Assembly: GCA_018224505.1 (NCBI GenBank)
Contig: JAGTVD010000330.1
Coordinates: 1-23,657, forward strand
DNA: 23,657 nt
Source of the DNA: Desulfatitalea sp.
GTDB lineage: Bacteria > Desulfobacterota > Desulfobacteria > Desulfobacterales > Desulfosarcinaceae
Direction: 5' to 3'
A program made the position numbers and the translations under genes. The notes beneath the pieces were generated by a model that saw only the letters and a program-made list of their open reading frames with translations, searched no databases and was not told the origin of the DNA. Positions 1-6,959 of the stretch are shown in pieces. Each line of letters starts with the position of its first letter. Positions within the stretch are counted from its first letter, which is position 1.

Positions 1-456
1 ACCATCATAGGAGGAAGCACCGCCAAAGCGGTTGGCGCCGCCATGCAGATAGACATATACCGGCAGGTCCCTTTGGGCATTGTTGGGCCGATAAACGTCC
101 AGGTAAAGACAATCCTCGCCACCGATGATTTCGCCGCTGGCATGCCAAGTCGGCGACATGCCTGCCTGGGTGCATACCTGCTTTCGTTCCGTGGCTGCCA
201 ATGTCCCGCTCCATGGGGCCGGATCTTGCGGCGCCTTCCAGCGCAACGCATCCACTGGCGGTTCCGCAAAGGGAATGCCGTAATAGACGACTGCTCGATC
301 GGTCTGCACACCGGTCAAGGCTCCCGAACTCGTCTGCACAAGTGTAGGGTTGGGCGGTGGCGGATCATTGGAGGATGAGGAGCAACCGAGCATCACGAGC
401 GTCAAGAGGTACACTGCGCTCCACACAATACCGAACGTTTTCCGCTTGTGCATCAT
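1..456 (-). CDS. Carboxylesterase type B family lipoprotein (5' part only)
   Basis: The reading frame runs off the left edge, leaving the first 152 residues. It opens with two ATG codons behind a good Shine-Dalgarno (GGAG about 8 nt upstream of the first ATG at 456). Residues 1-25 are a basic then hydrophobic signal sequence ending in MLGCSSSS, which looks like a lipobox and suggests an exported lipid-anchored protein; the -3 Met is slightly atypical. A Pro-rich linker follows. The body then shows carboxylesterase type B landmarks: VVYYGIPFAEPPV near residue 57, GGEDCLYLDVYRP near 112, and the oxyanion-hole region VYLHGGANRFGG near 135. The catalytic Ser/Glu/His would lie beyond the window. 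The substrate cannot be told. It is likely a hydrolase of ester substrates in the periplasm or at the membrane. Family call is firm; lipidation is inferred. Confidence 0.85.
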   Translation of the reverse strand, partial: MMHKRKTFGIVWSAVYLLTLVMLGCSSSSNDPPPPNPTLVQTSSGALTGVQTDRAVVYYGIPFAEPPVDALRWKAPQDPAPWSGTLAATERKQVCTQAGMSPTWHASGEIIGGEDCLYLDVYRPNNAQRDLPVYVYLHGGANRFGGASSYDG

Positions 457-800
457 CTTATTCTCTCCTTCTCTTTGAGGATGTGCGTAATCCGGCACGG
501 CCGGATTGGTTATGGAAGCCTAACCCACATAGCAAAAAGCCGTGACGCGGACAGCCCTGTCGCCGGAGCTGACAAAGGCGCAACCCACTCCTGCGCTTTG
601 GCCTGTTGCCATTCTTGAACGAATAGATTTTCGACGAACGTAAAGGAAGCCTTAAGGTTATACGTCAGGACGCTAAAACATATGGGAGGATAATGTCAAC
701 AGTTTTCTGATAGGCCTAACCTTGTTCGACGATGCTGTACGACATCACCACAATTCAAATGAAGCGATCGTCTATTTCATGGCGCTGAACGGTTAGTGAT
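457..800. other. Gene-free spacer between rluD and the esterase
   Basis: No convincing coding frame, RNA gene or riboswitch is visible in these 344 nt. A perfect 8-bp hairpin (AATCCGGC, 3-nt loop, GCCGGATT) lies at 489-507, about 33 nt upstream of the esterase start. A TTGACA hexamer lies on the minus strand at 699-694 but has no good -10 at the right spacing. The esterase promoter is presumably in this stretch but cannot be placed. No T-tailed terminator is seen after rluD. Confidence 0.5.
489..507 (-). promoter_or_regulatory. Perfect hairpin in the esterase leader
   Basis: Two 8-nt arms, AATCCGGC and GCCGGATT, are separated by ACG. The site lies between the probable promoter region and the ribosome-binding site of the esterase gene. 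It could be an operator or an mRNA stem. No T-run follows on either strand, so it is not a normal terminator. Function is unknown. Confidence 0.35.
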
Positions 801-1847
801 TTACGACGTGCGCAGCTGTTCGATGAGGCTGACCATATCCTCGGGCAACGGTGCCTCGAATGTCATCGTCTCGCCGGTGAGGGGGTGGGCGAAACGGAGT
901 TGGGCGGCGTGCAGCATCTGGCGTTCGACTTTGTTCAAGATCGAGTACAGCTGCTCATATTGCCTGGCCCATGACAGCGATGCCCGCCGGCCATAAACCG
1001 GATCGCCGATGATGGGGTGTCCGATGGCCTGACAGTGTACACGAATCTGGTGGGTACGGCCGGTTTTGAGGTCGAACGCCAGCAACGTGGCATACCCGCC
1101 GAACCGTTCACGCACAGACCATAAGGTGCAGGCAGAGCGCCCCCCCGCATGGACCACGGCCATGCGCTTGCGATCCACCGGGTGCCGGCCGATGGGCAGG
1201 TCGATGGTGCCGCTCGTTTCGCCGGGAGATCCCCAAACCAGGGCCAGGTAGCGTTTTTGTATGTGGCGCGCTTTGAATTGGTGGGATAACGCTTGGTGGG
1301 CGACATCGTTTTTGGCCACCACCATGACACCGGAGGTGTCCTTGTCCAGTCGGTGAACGATCCCCGGCCGCCGCTGGCCGCCGATGCCTTCCAGGTCGGG
1401 GCAATGATGCAGCAGGGCATTGACCAGCGTTCCGCTGGCATGCCCGGCGGCTGGGTGAACCACCAGGCCGGCCGGTTTGTAGACGACGATCAAGCTGGCG
1501 TCCTCGTAGAGAATGGTCAAAGGAAGCGGTTCCGGGACCAGATCGGAGGCCGCTGGCGCCGGGACCACCCCCTGGACGATGTCGCCGGCTTTGACCCGGT
1601 AGCTGGGCTTGTGGGCCGTCCCATGGACATGGATGATCCCCTGACGAACCAGCGCGGCGGCCCGGGAGCGGGAACACTGCGGCAGATAGATCGAAATGAA
1701 AGTGTCCAGGCGCACGCCGGCATCCGGGTCGGCGACAACCCGATGGAAGATACTTTGATCGGCGGGAAACGAGGATGGGGAGATGTTACGCTTCGTCTTC
1801 TTCGGGGGCAAAGAACCCTTCGATCTCGGCGGAGACCGTCTTTTCAT
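801..1847 (-). CDS. rluD: RluA/RluD-family 23S rRNA pseudouridine synthase
   Basis: This enzyme isomerises specific uridines of large-subunit rRNA to pseudouridine in the cytoplasm. The 348-residue product has a basic N-terminal tail, an S4 RNA-binding domain starting near GVRLDTFIS (residue 44), and the catalytic core with HRLDKDTSG (residues 165-173; Asp168 is the expected nucleophile). KTGRTHQIRVH and the C-terminal LRFAHPLTGE are also typical. Length fits RluD (about 326 in E. coli), but RluA-family members are hard to separate, so the exact target site is inferred. The ATG at 1847 lies inside carD, giving a 62-nt overlap. No ATG, GTG or TTG occurs in frame between there and the S4 domain, so the overlap seems real. 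An AAGGTGG sits right against the start. Expression is probably coupled to carD. Confidence 0.9.
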   Translation of the reverse strand: MKRRSPPRSKGSLPPKKTKRNISPSSFPADQSIFHRVVADPDAGVRLDTFISIYLPQCSRSRAAALVRQGIIHVHGTAHKPSYRVKAGDIVQGVVPAPAASDLVPEPLPLTILYEDASLIVVYKPAGLVVHPAAGHASGTLVNALLHHCPDLEGIGGQRRPGIVHRLDKDTSGVMVVAKNDVAHQALSHQFKARHIQKRYLALVWGSPGETSGTIDLPIGRHPVDRKRMAVVHAGGRSACTLWSVRERFGGYATLLAFDLKTGRTHQIRVHCQAIGHPIIGDPVYGRRASLSWARQYEQLYSILNKVERQMLHAAQLRFAHPLTGETMTFEAPLPEDMVSLIEQLRTS

Positions 1848-2289
1848 CCACCTTGCGGGCGGTGGACAACTCCTTGATCAAAAGGGTGTGCGCGGTATCG
1901 TATAGCTTGCGCTCACCAAAGGAGAGATCTTTGGTGCCTTTGAGCAGGGAAAGATCCCGAAACACTTCAGCCACCTCATACAAGGACCCGGTTTTGATTT
2001 TGTCCATGTATTCCCGGTAACGGCGGTTCCAGGTCTGGTTGTCCATGGCCAGGTCGCGGCGGGCTTTGATCACATCCATTATCTTGGGGATCTCGGTATC
2101 ACCGATCACATCCCGCAAGCCCACCGACGCGACGTTGGCAATCGGAATCATGATAACCATATTGTTTTCAAGGATCTTCATGATGTAAAAATCATGCTTC
2201 TCCCCGTTGACCACACGGCTCTCGATGGCTTCGATACGCCCCACACCATGGGCGGGGTATACGGCCAGATCACCCACCTTGAAACTCAT
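1786..2289 (-). CDS. carD: CarD family transcriptional regulator
   Basis: CarD proteins bind the RNA polymerase beta subunit and stabilise open promoter complexes, often affecting rRNA and stress promoters. The 167-residue product begins MSFKVGDLAVYPAHGVG, the hallmark N-terminal RNAP-interacting Tudor-like domain. A helical C-terminal DNA-binding part follows (NQTWNRRYREYMDKIKTG, then LSFGERKLYDTAHTLL). The frame is open further upstream to a TTG at 2421, but a near-consensus promoter at 2393-2421 would start transcription near 2386, so that longer form is excluded. An ATG at 2337 (16 more residues, hydrophilic) is the main alternative. Neither candidate start has a clear Shine-Dalgarno. Its end overlaps rluD. 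Family assignment is secure; the exact start is not. Confidence 0.92.
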   Translation of the reverse strand: MSFKVGDLAVYPAHGVGRIEAIESRVVNGEKHDFYIMKILENNMVIMIPIANVASVGLRDVIGDTEIPKIMDVIKARRDLAMDNQTWNRRYREYMDKIKTGSLYEVAEVFRDLSLLKGTKDLSFGERKLYDTAHTLLIKELSTARKVDEKTVSAEIEGFFAPEEDEA

Positions 2290-2392
2290 CGCTGGGGCAT
2301 TCTGGGAATCAATATTGTTCTCGTCCGGCTTTACCATAAGCAGATCACAATCGTTGTATTGTATCGCGGCAACGCATTCGTAAGTACTGATA

Positions 2393-2421
2393 ATATTAAC
2401 ATCGTCCGGATAAACTTGCAA
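2393..2421 (-). promoter_or_regulatory. Sigma-70-type promoter of carD-rluD
   Basis: On the minus strand TTGCAA (2421-2416) is followed after exactly 17 nt by TAATAT (2398-2393), a good match to the housekeeping -35 and -10 boxes. The start point would be near 2386, about 97 nt before the chosen carD ATG. The -35 box begins directly after the T-run of the hppA terminator, so carD-rluD can be expressed separately from the upstream operon. Confidence 0.7.
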
Positions 2422-2457
2422 CTAAAAAGGATCGGCCCGCAAAGGCCGATCCTTTCT
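2418..2457 (-). terminator. Intrinsic terminator after hppA
   Basis: A perfect 12-bp stem (AAAGGATCGGCC at 2426-2437 with its complement at 2444-2455) with a 6-nt loop is followed on the minus strand by a T5 run. It lies 37 nt past the hppA stop codon and closes the long minus-strand operon. Confidence 0.9.
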
Positions 2458-2491
2458 GATGTTGCTTAAATTGCTTGTGATCGCTGATGAA

Positions 2492-4525
2492 TTAAATCAG
2501 GAATGGCACCATGAGCAAGGCCACCACGTTGAGGATCTTGATCATGGGGTTGATTGCCGGGCCGGCCGTATCTTTGTACGGGTCGCCGACGGTATCACCG
2601 GTAACGGCTGCTTTGTGGGCATCGCTGCCCTTGCCGCCCAGATGACCGTCCTCGATGTATTTCTTGGCATTGTCCCAAGCCGCGCCACCGGTGGTCATGG
2701 AGATGGCCACGAAAAGACCGGTCACGATGCTACCGATGAGCAAGCCGCCCAGGGCAACCGGCCCCAGGATAAAACCGACCAGAACCGGTGCGACAACCGG
2801 CAGCAGGGCGGGTATCATCATCTCCTTGAGGGCGAACTTGGTGACGATGTCCACACATGCACCGTAATCGGGTTTACCGGTGCCTTCCATGATGCCCGGG
2901 ATTTCACGGAACTGACGACGCACTTCTTCGACAACGGCGCCGCCGGCGTTACCCACGGCTTTCATGGCGATGGAGGCGAACAGGTAGGGCAGCAGGCCGC
3001 CGATGAACAGACCGATAACGACCCGCACATCGGACAGGTTGAAAATGAGCTCCTTGGCGGCGCCCAGGATTTTGAACTCTTCCACATAGGCGGTAAAAAG
3101 CACCAGCGCGGCCAGACCGGCGGAACCGATGGCGTAGCCTTTGGTGACGGCCTTGGTGGTGTTGCCCACTGCATCCAGAGGATCGGTGACGGCGCGGACG
3201 CTCTCATCCATGTTGGCCATTTCGGCGATACCACCGGCATTGTCGGTGATGGGGCCGTAAGCGTCGATGGCGATGACCATACCGGTCATGGAGAGCATGG
3301 ACATGGCGGCCATGGCGATGCCGTACAGACCGGCAAACTGGTTGGCCAGAAAGATGGCCAGACAGATGGCCAGCACCGGGGCGGCGGTGGACTGCATGGA
3401 GACGGCCAGACCGGCGATGATGTTGGTGCCGTGACCGGTGGTGGAGGCGTCGGCAATGGCTTTCACCGGGGCATATTTACCAGTGTAGTATTCGGTGATG
3501 ATAACGATCACAACGGTCAAAACCAGACCGATCAGGGTGGACAAGTAGATGTTCATGGCGCTGAGCGTACCCAGATCGGCCATGTAGTGGTTGCAGGCAT
3601 AGTAGAAGGCGATGGCGGCGATAATGGCAGCGCCGAACATGCCTTTGTAGAGGGCGCCCATGACATACTCATTTTTGCCCAAGCGCACAAAGAAAATGGC
3701 AATGATGGAGGCGATGATGGAGATGGCGCCCAGAACCATCGGGAACTCGGTTGCCATGAGCACTTCGGGGAACAGCAGGTTGCCGATGAGCATGGCGGCA
3801 ACGGCGGTCACCGCGTAAGTCTCGAACAAGTCGGCCGCCATACCGGCGCAGTCACCCACGTTGTCACCCACGTTGTCGGCGATGACGGCGGGGTTGCGGG
3901 GGTCGTCTTCGGGAATTCCCGCTTCCACTTTGCCCACCAGGTCGGCGCCCACGTCAGCGCCCTTGGTAAAGATACCACCGCCCAAACGGGCGAAGATGGA
4001 GATCAAGCTGCCACCAAAGCCGAGGGCCACCAGCGCGATGACCGCATCTTTGGGGGTAATGCCCATGCTGATCAGCACGGTGTAGTAACCGGCCACGGCG
4101 GTCAGGGCCAGGCCCGCCACCATCATACCGGTAACCGAACCGCCTCTGAAAGCCATGTTCAGGCCGGCGGCCATGCCTTTCTTGGCGGCTTCCGCGGTGC
4201 GCACGTTGGCGATAACCGACACCCGCATGCCGATGTAACCGGCCATGAAGGATGCCAAGGCGCCAATCAGAAAACCAATGGCGGTCGTGAAATTCATGGC
4301 AATGGCAATGATTACAAAAAGGATGGCGCCGGTGATCCCCATGGATTTCATCTGGCGGTTGAGGTAGGCGATGGCGCCTTCCTTGATGGCGTTGGCGATC
4401 TCCTGCATCTTGGCGTCACCCGCCGGGGCACTCTTCACGATGGCGGCCAAGATGATGGCAAACACCACGCCTACCAAACCAACGATTGTGCATACGAGCG
4501 AAATATTATTCGCAATAAAGTCCAT
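2492..4525 (-). CDS. hppA: Membrane-bound proton-pumping inorganic pyrophosphatase (K+-independent type)
   Basis: The enzyme hydrolyses pyrophosphate and couples this to ion pumping across the inner membrane. The 677-residue product is very hydrophobic with about 15-16 membrane segments. It has the signature region DVGADLVGKVEAGIPEDDP, then NPAVIADNVGDNVGDCAG, and a second acidic cluster near the C-terminus (GDTVGDPYKDTAGPAINP). The sequence GNTTKAVTKG carries Lys and Thr where K+-dependent enzymes have Ala and Ala or Gly; by published work on this family this marks K+-independent H+ pumps. The start at 4525 (MDFIANN) was preferred because GGAGGAG lies 3-5 nt upstream; an ATG at 4537 would include that site. 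It follows pth by 19 nt, so it is probably co-transcribed. In sulfate reducers the pyrophosphate could come from sulfate activation (inference). Confidence 0.95.
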   Translation of the reverse strand: MDFIANNISLVCTIVGLVGVVFAIILAAIVKSAPAGDAKMQEIANAIKEGAIAYLNRQMKSMGITGAILFVIIAIAMNFTTAIGFLIGALASFMAGYIGMRVSVIANVRTAEAAKKGMAAGLNMAFRGGSVTGMMVAGLALTAVAGYYTVLISMGITPKDAVIALVALGFGGSLISIFARLGGGIFTKGADVGADLVGKVEAGIPEDDPRNPAVIADNVGDNVGDCAGMAADLFETYAVTAVAAMLIGNLLFPEVLMATEFPMVLGAISIIASIIAIFFVRLGKNEYVMGALYKGMFGAAIIAAIAFYYACNHYMADLGTLSAMNIYLSTLIGLVLTVVIVIITEYYTGKYAPVKAIADASTTGHGTNIIAGLAVSMQSTAAPVLAICLAIFLANQFAGLYGIAMAAMSMLSMTGMVIAIDAYGPITDNAGGIAEMANMDESVRAVTDPLDAVGNTTKAVTKGYAIGSAGLAALVLFTAYVEEFKILGAAKELIFNLSDVRVVIGLFIGGLLPYLFASIAMKAVGNAGGAVVEEVRRQFREIPGIMEGTGKPDYGACVDIVTKFALKEMMIPALLPVVAPVLVGFILGPVALGGLLIGSIVTGLFVAISMTTGGAAWDNAKKYIEDGHLGGKGSDAHKAAVTGDTVGDPYKDTAGPAINPMIKILNVVALLMVPFLI

Positions 4526-4544
4526 TCTCTCCTCCATTTACGGT

Positions 4545-5129
4545 TTAACGTGGATTCTGATTGTATCTGTTCATCCCGTGTGTCGTGCCTTTGGTCAAGA
4601 TGGCCGTAATCGCTTCGCTTGCGGTCCGGAGCAGTTCATCCAGTGCTTGTTTCTCGTCCGGGTCGAATGTACCCAGCACATGGCCGACCACATCCCTGTT
4701 GCCCGCGGAACGACCGACCCCGATGCGCACTCGTACAAAATCGCCGCTGCCAAAGGCATCCATGATCGATCTTATACCCTTATGTCCCCCATCCCCTCCT
4801 TTCTCCTTAATTTGTAATCTCTGAAAAGCCAGGTCGATATCATCATGCACAACAATCATTGCCTGGCGTTGAATCCTGAAATAGTCGGCCAGCGCACGCA
4901 AGGGCGGGCCGCTGCGATTCATGTAAGCCTGGGGTTTGGCGAGCAGTACCCCAACCCCTCCGATGGTTCCCCGACCATACAGCACATCGAATTTGCGTTT
5001 GGTAACCGCTATTCGCCCCACGGACGCCAAAGCGTCGAGAGTCATGAATCCCGCGTTGTGACGCGTTTCCGCATATTCCGGACCCGGATTGCCAAGCCCG
5101 GCCACCAGATACACACCCTGTTCCGACAT
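4545..5129 (-). CDS. pth: Peptidyl-tRNA hydrolase
   Basis: Pth frees tRNA from peptidyl-tRNA that drops off ribosomes. The 194-residue product has the family landmarks: GLGNPGPEY (Asn14), TRHNAG (catalytic His24), KPQAYMNRSG (Asn71) and VVHDDIDL (Asp96). The later glycine-rich motif reads GGDGGHKGIRS, so the position that is Asn114 in E. coli (GGHGGHNG) is Lys here. The C-terminus keeps a MNRYN ending. Length matches the family. No strong Shine-Dalgarno precedes the ATG at 5129; it may depend on coupling with rplY, which ends 35 nt upstream. It is followed by hppA after 19 nt. Confidence 0.95.
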   Translation of the reverse strand: MSEQGVYLVAGLGNPGPEYAETRHNAGFMTLDALASVGRIAVTKRKFDVLYGRGTIGGVGVLLAKPQAYMNRSGPPLRALADYFRIQRQAMIVVHDDIDLAFQRLQIKEKGGDGGHKGIRSIMDAFGSGDFVRVRIGVGRSAGNRDVVGHVLGTFDPDEKQALDELLRTASEAITAILTKGTTHGMNRYNQNPR

Positions 5130-5164
5130 GGCCTGTGTACGGTCTCACTGGTTGAGGCAACAAA

Positions 5165-5818
5165 TCACGATTCGTCACCACCCGCCTCGGCGCCTTCGTC
5201 CCCTTGCGCTTCAGCTGCTTCACCCTCTTCCGCTTCGCCTTCGTCCTCTGCCTCCTCCCGCTGCGGGCTGGCCAGGGCCAGGATGGTGAAGTTGACGTCA
5301 TGGGGGATCTCCACCCCACCACTGGTGGGGATATCCTCAACATGCACGGAATCACCGATTTCGAGATCGGTGATGTCAATGGTGATGCTGTCGGGAATCT
5401 GGTTCGGCAGGCAAAAGACCTCCAGTTCGCGACGAATGATCTCCAGGGTACCCCCCTCTTCAACGCCTTTGGCATTGCCGGTCGTCACGACCGGGACATT
5501 GACGCGGATTTTACGGTCCATGGCCACTTCGTACAGATCCAAATGCAATAACGCCCGCGAGACGGGATTCGATTGCATTTCCTTGATCATCACCGTTTTG
5601 GACTGGGCACCGTCGTCGATGTGCAGATCGAACACCGAACGCCCCAACCCGCCTTTTTTAAGAATGTTTTCCAGATCCCGGACGGCGATGGAAATCATGG
5701 TGGAAGTGATTTTGGGTCCGTAGAGCACAGCCGGCACCCGCCCCTGGCTCCGCAAAACACGAGCTGGACCGTTGCCCTTGCTGCTTCGGGTTTCGGCATT
5801 GAGTACAATGTTATCCAA
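5165..5818 (-). CDS. rplY: 50S ribosomal protein L25 (TL5/CTC type)
   Basis: This 217-residue protein binds 5S rRNA in the large ribosomal subunit. It carries the N-terminal L25 domain (ETRSSKGNGPARVLRSQG, then VPAVLYGPK) and the second beta-barrel domain of the longer CTC form (RKIRVNVPVVTTGNAKGV, GGTLEIIRRELEVFCLP, VHVEDIPTSGGVEIPHD). A strongly acidic Glu/Ala/Gly-rich tail of about 35 residues ends the protein. The start codon is TTG at 5818, supported by a consensus AAGGAGG placed 8 nt upstream and by the family N-terminus. It sits 33 nt after prs and 35 nt before pth, a conserved trio in deltaproteobacteria. Confidence 0.95.
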   Translation of the reverse strand: MDNIVLNAETRSSKGNGPARVLRSQGRVPAVLYGPKITSTMISIAVRDLENILKKGGLGRSVFDLHIDDGAQSKTVMIKEMQSNPVSRALLHLDLYEVAMDRKIRVNVPVVTTGNAKGVEEGGTLEIIRRELEVFCLPNQIPDSITIDITDLEIGDSVHVEDIPTSGGVEIPHDVNFTILALASPQREEAEDEGEAEEGEAAEAQGDEGAEAGGDES

Positions 5819-5851
5819 AGAAATATCCTCCTTCTTTCAAATCCTGACAGG

Positions 5852-6805
5852 TTAAACGAATAGGGATGTCACCGAATCGCCCCGATTGCTTCGAATGATG
5901 GCTTCGCCCACCAGATCGGCAATGGACAGCACTTTAATTTTTTCGCACGTCGCGGCTTCGGGTGATAACGGAATGGTATCGGTGACAACAAGGCTTTGCA
6001 ATTCCGACGACTGGATGCGCCCGATGGCCGGCCCCGACAACACGGGATGGGCGCAGCAGGCATGAACCTCGAGGGCGCCGTTTTGCAGCAGCACCCCCAC
6101 AGCCTCGGTCATGGTGCCGGCGGTGTCCACCATATCATCCAGAATAATGGCCACCTTGCCGCGCACATCACCGATTACCGCCATGGCCTTGGCCTCGTTG
6201 GGGGCCGTACGGCGCTTGTCCACAATGGCCAAACTGGCCTGCAAGCGCTTGGCAAAAGCCCGTGCGCGTTCCACGCCGCCGGCGTCCGGGGAGACCACCA
6301 CAATATCGTTGGTAAAGCAGTTGCGAATATACTTGAGAATGACCGGCGCCGCAAACAGATTGTCCACCGGAATATTGAAAAAGCCTTGAATCTGGCCGGC
6401 ATGCAAATCCAATGTGATCAGGCGGTCGGCACCGGCTGTGGTGATCAGATCAGCCATCAGTTTGGCGCTGATAGGCACGCGGGGCGCCACCTTTTTATCT
6501 TGCCGGGCATATCCGTAGTAGGGAATGACAGCTGTGATGTGGCTGGCCGAGGCGCGCTTCATGGCATCGAGCATCAGCAACAGCTCGACCAGATTGTTGT
6601 TCACCGGGCAGCAAGTGGATTGTACAATGAAGACATCCTTGGTACGCACATTGTCATCGATTTCAATTTGGATCTCGCCGTCGCTGAAGGTGGTCACCTT
6701 GGCGCCGCCCAGGGGCATTTTAAGGTATTCGCAGATTTTTTTGGCCAGCGCAGGGTTGGAATTGCCGGCAAAAATCCAAAAATCGTTGAGTGTTCTGCTT
6801 GACAC
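5852..6805 (-). CDS. prs: Ribose-phosphate pyrophosphokinase (PRPP synthase)
   Basis: The enzyme makes PRPP from ribose 5-phosphate and ATP for nucleotide, histidine, tryptophan and NAD synthesis. The 317-residue product matches class I enzymes over the full length: FAGNSNPALAKKICEYL at the N-terminus, the flexible loop YYGYARQDKKVAPRVPISAK, the metal-binding DLHAGQIQGFF, KRRTAPNEA, and the PRPP-binding loop ILDDMVDTAGT. The chosen start is GTG at 6805 with GGAG about 11 nt upstream. The frame stays open further upstream, but that extension would read through tRNA-Gln and is not coding. It lies just downstream of the tRNA and 33 nt before rplY. Confidence 0.95.
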   Translation of the reverse strand: MSSRTLNDFWIFAGNSNPALAKKICEYLKMPLGGAKVTTFSDGEIQIEIDDNVRTKDVFIVQSTCCPVNNNLVELLLMLDAMKRASASHITAVIPYYGYARQDKKVAPRVPISAKLMADLITTAGADRLITLDLHAGQIQGFFNIPVDNLFAAPVILKYIRNCFTNDIVVVSPDAGGVERARAFAKRLQASLAIVDKRRTAPNEAKAMAVIGDVRGKVAIILDDMVDTAGTMTEAVGVLLQNGALEVHACCAHPVLSGPAIGRIQSSELQSLVVTDTIPLSPEAATCEKIKVLSIADLVGEAIIRSNRGDSVTSLFV

Positions 6806-6846
6806 GGTGGTTATGTCTCCCTCGAGCGAAAGGCTGAAAGAAAGGT

Positions 6847-6921
6847 TGGCTGGGGCGGGAGGATTCGAACCTCCGAATGCAGGAACCAAAATCCTGTGTC
6901 TTACCGCTTGACGACGCCCCA
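6847..6921 (-). tRNA. tRNA-Gln (anticodon TTG)
   Basis: The minus strand gives a complete cloverleaf. The acceptor arms TGGGGCG and CGCCCCA pair fully, with discriminator G and an encoded CCA. The anticodon stem CAGGA/TCCTG encloses TTTTGGT, so the anticodon is TTG. The T arm GGAGG-TTCGAAT-CCTCC is perfect. Length is 75 nt with CCA. It sits between ispE (39 nt upstream) and prs (41 nt downstream) on the same strand with no visible promoter or terminator, so it is probably cut from the operon transcript. Confidence 0.97.
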
Positions 6922-6959
6922 GCAAAGATCTCCCGAATACGATCGCCGACGTCCCTTCG

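Noticed and set aside
2290..2421. Longer CarD starting at TTG 2421
   Set aside because: The putative start lies upstream of the predicted transcription start of the carD promoter, and the added residues do not look like CarD.
2459..4609. A 716-codon open frame on the plus strand, very rich in His, Gly and Asp
   Set aside because: It is the exact antisense of hppA; the composition is what the complement of Ala/Val/Ile-rich membrane protein codons gives. No ribosome-binding site or family match.
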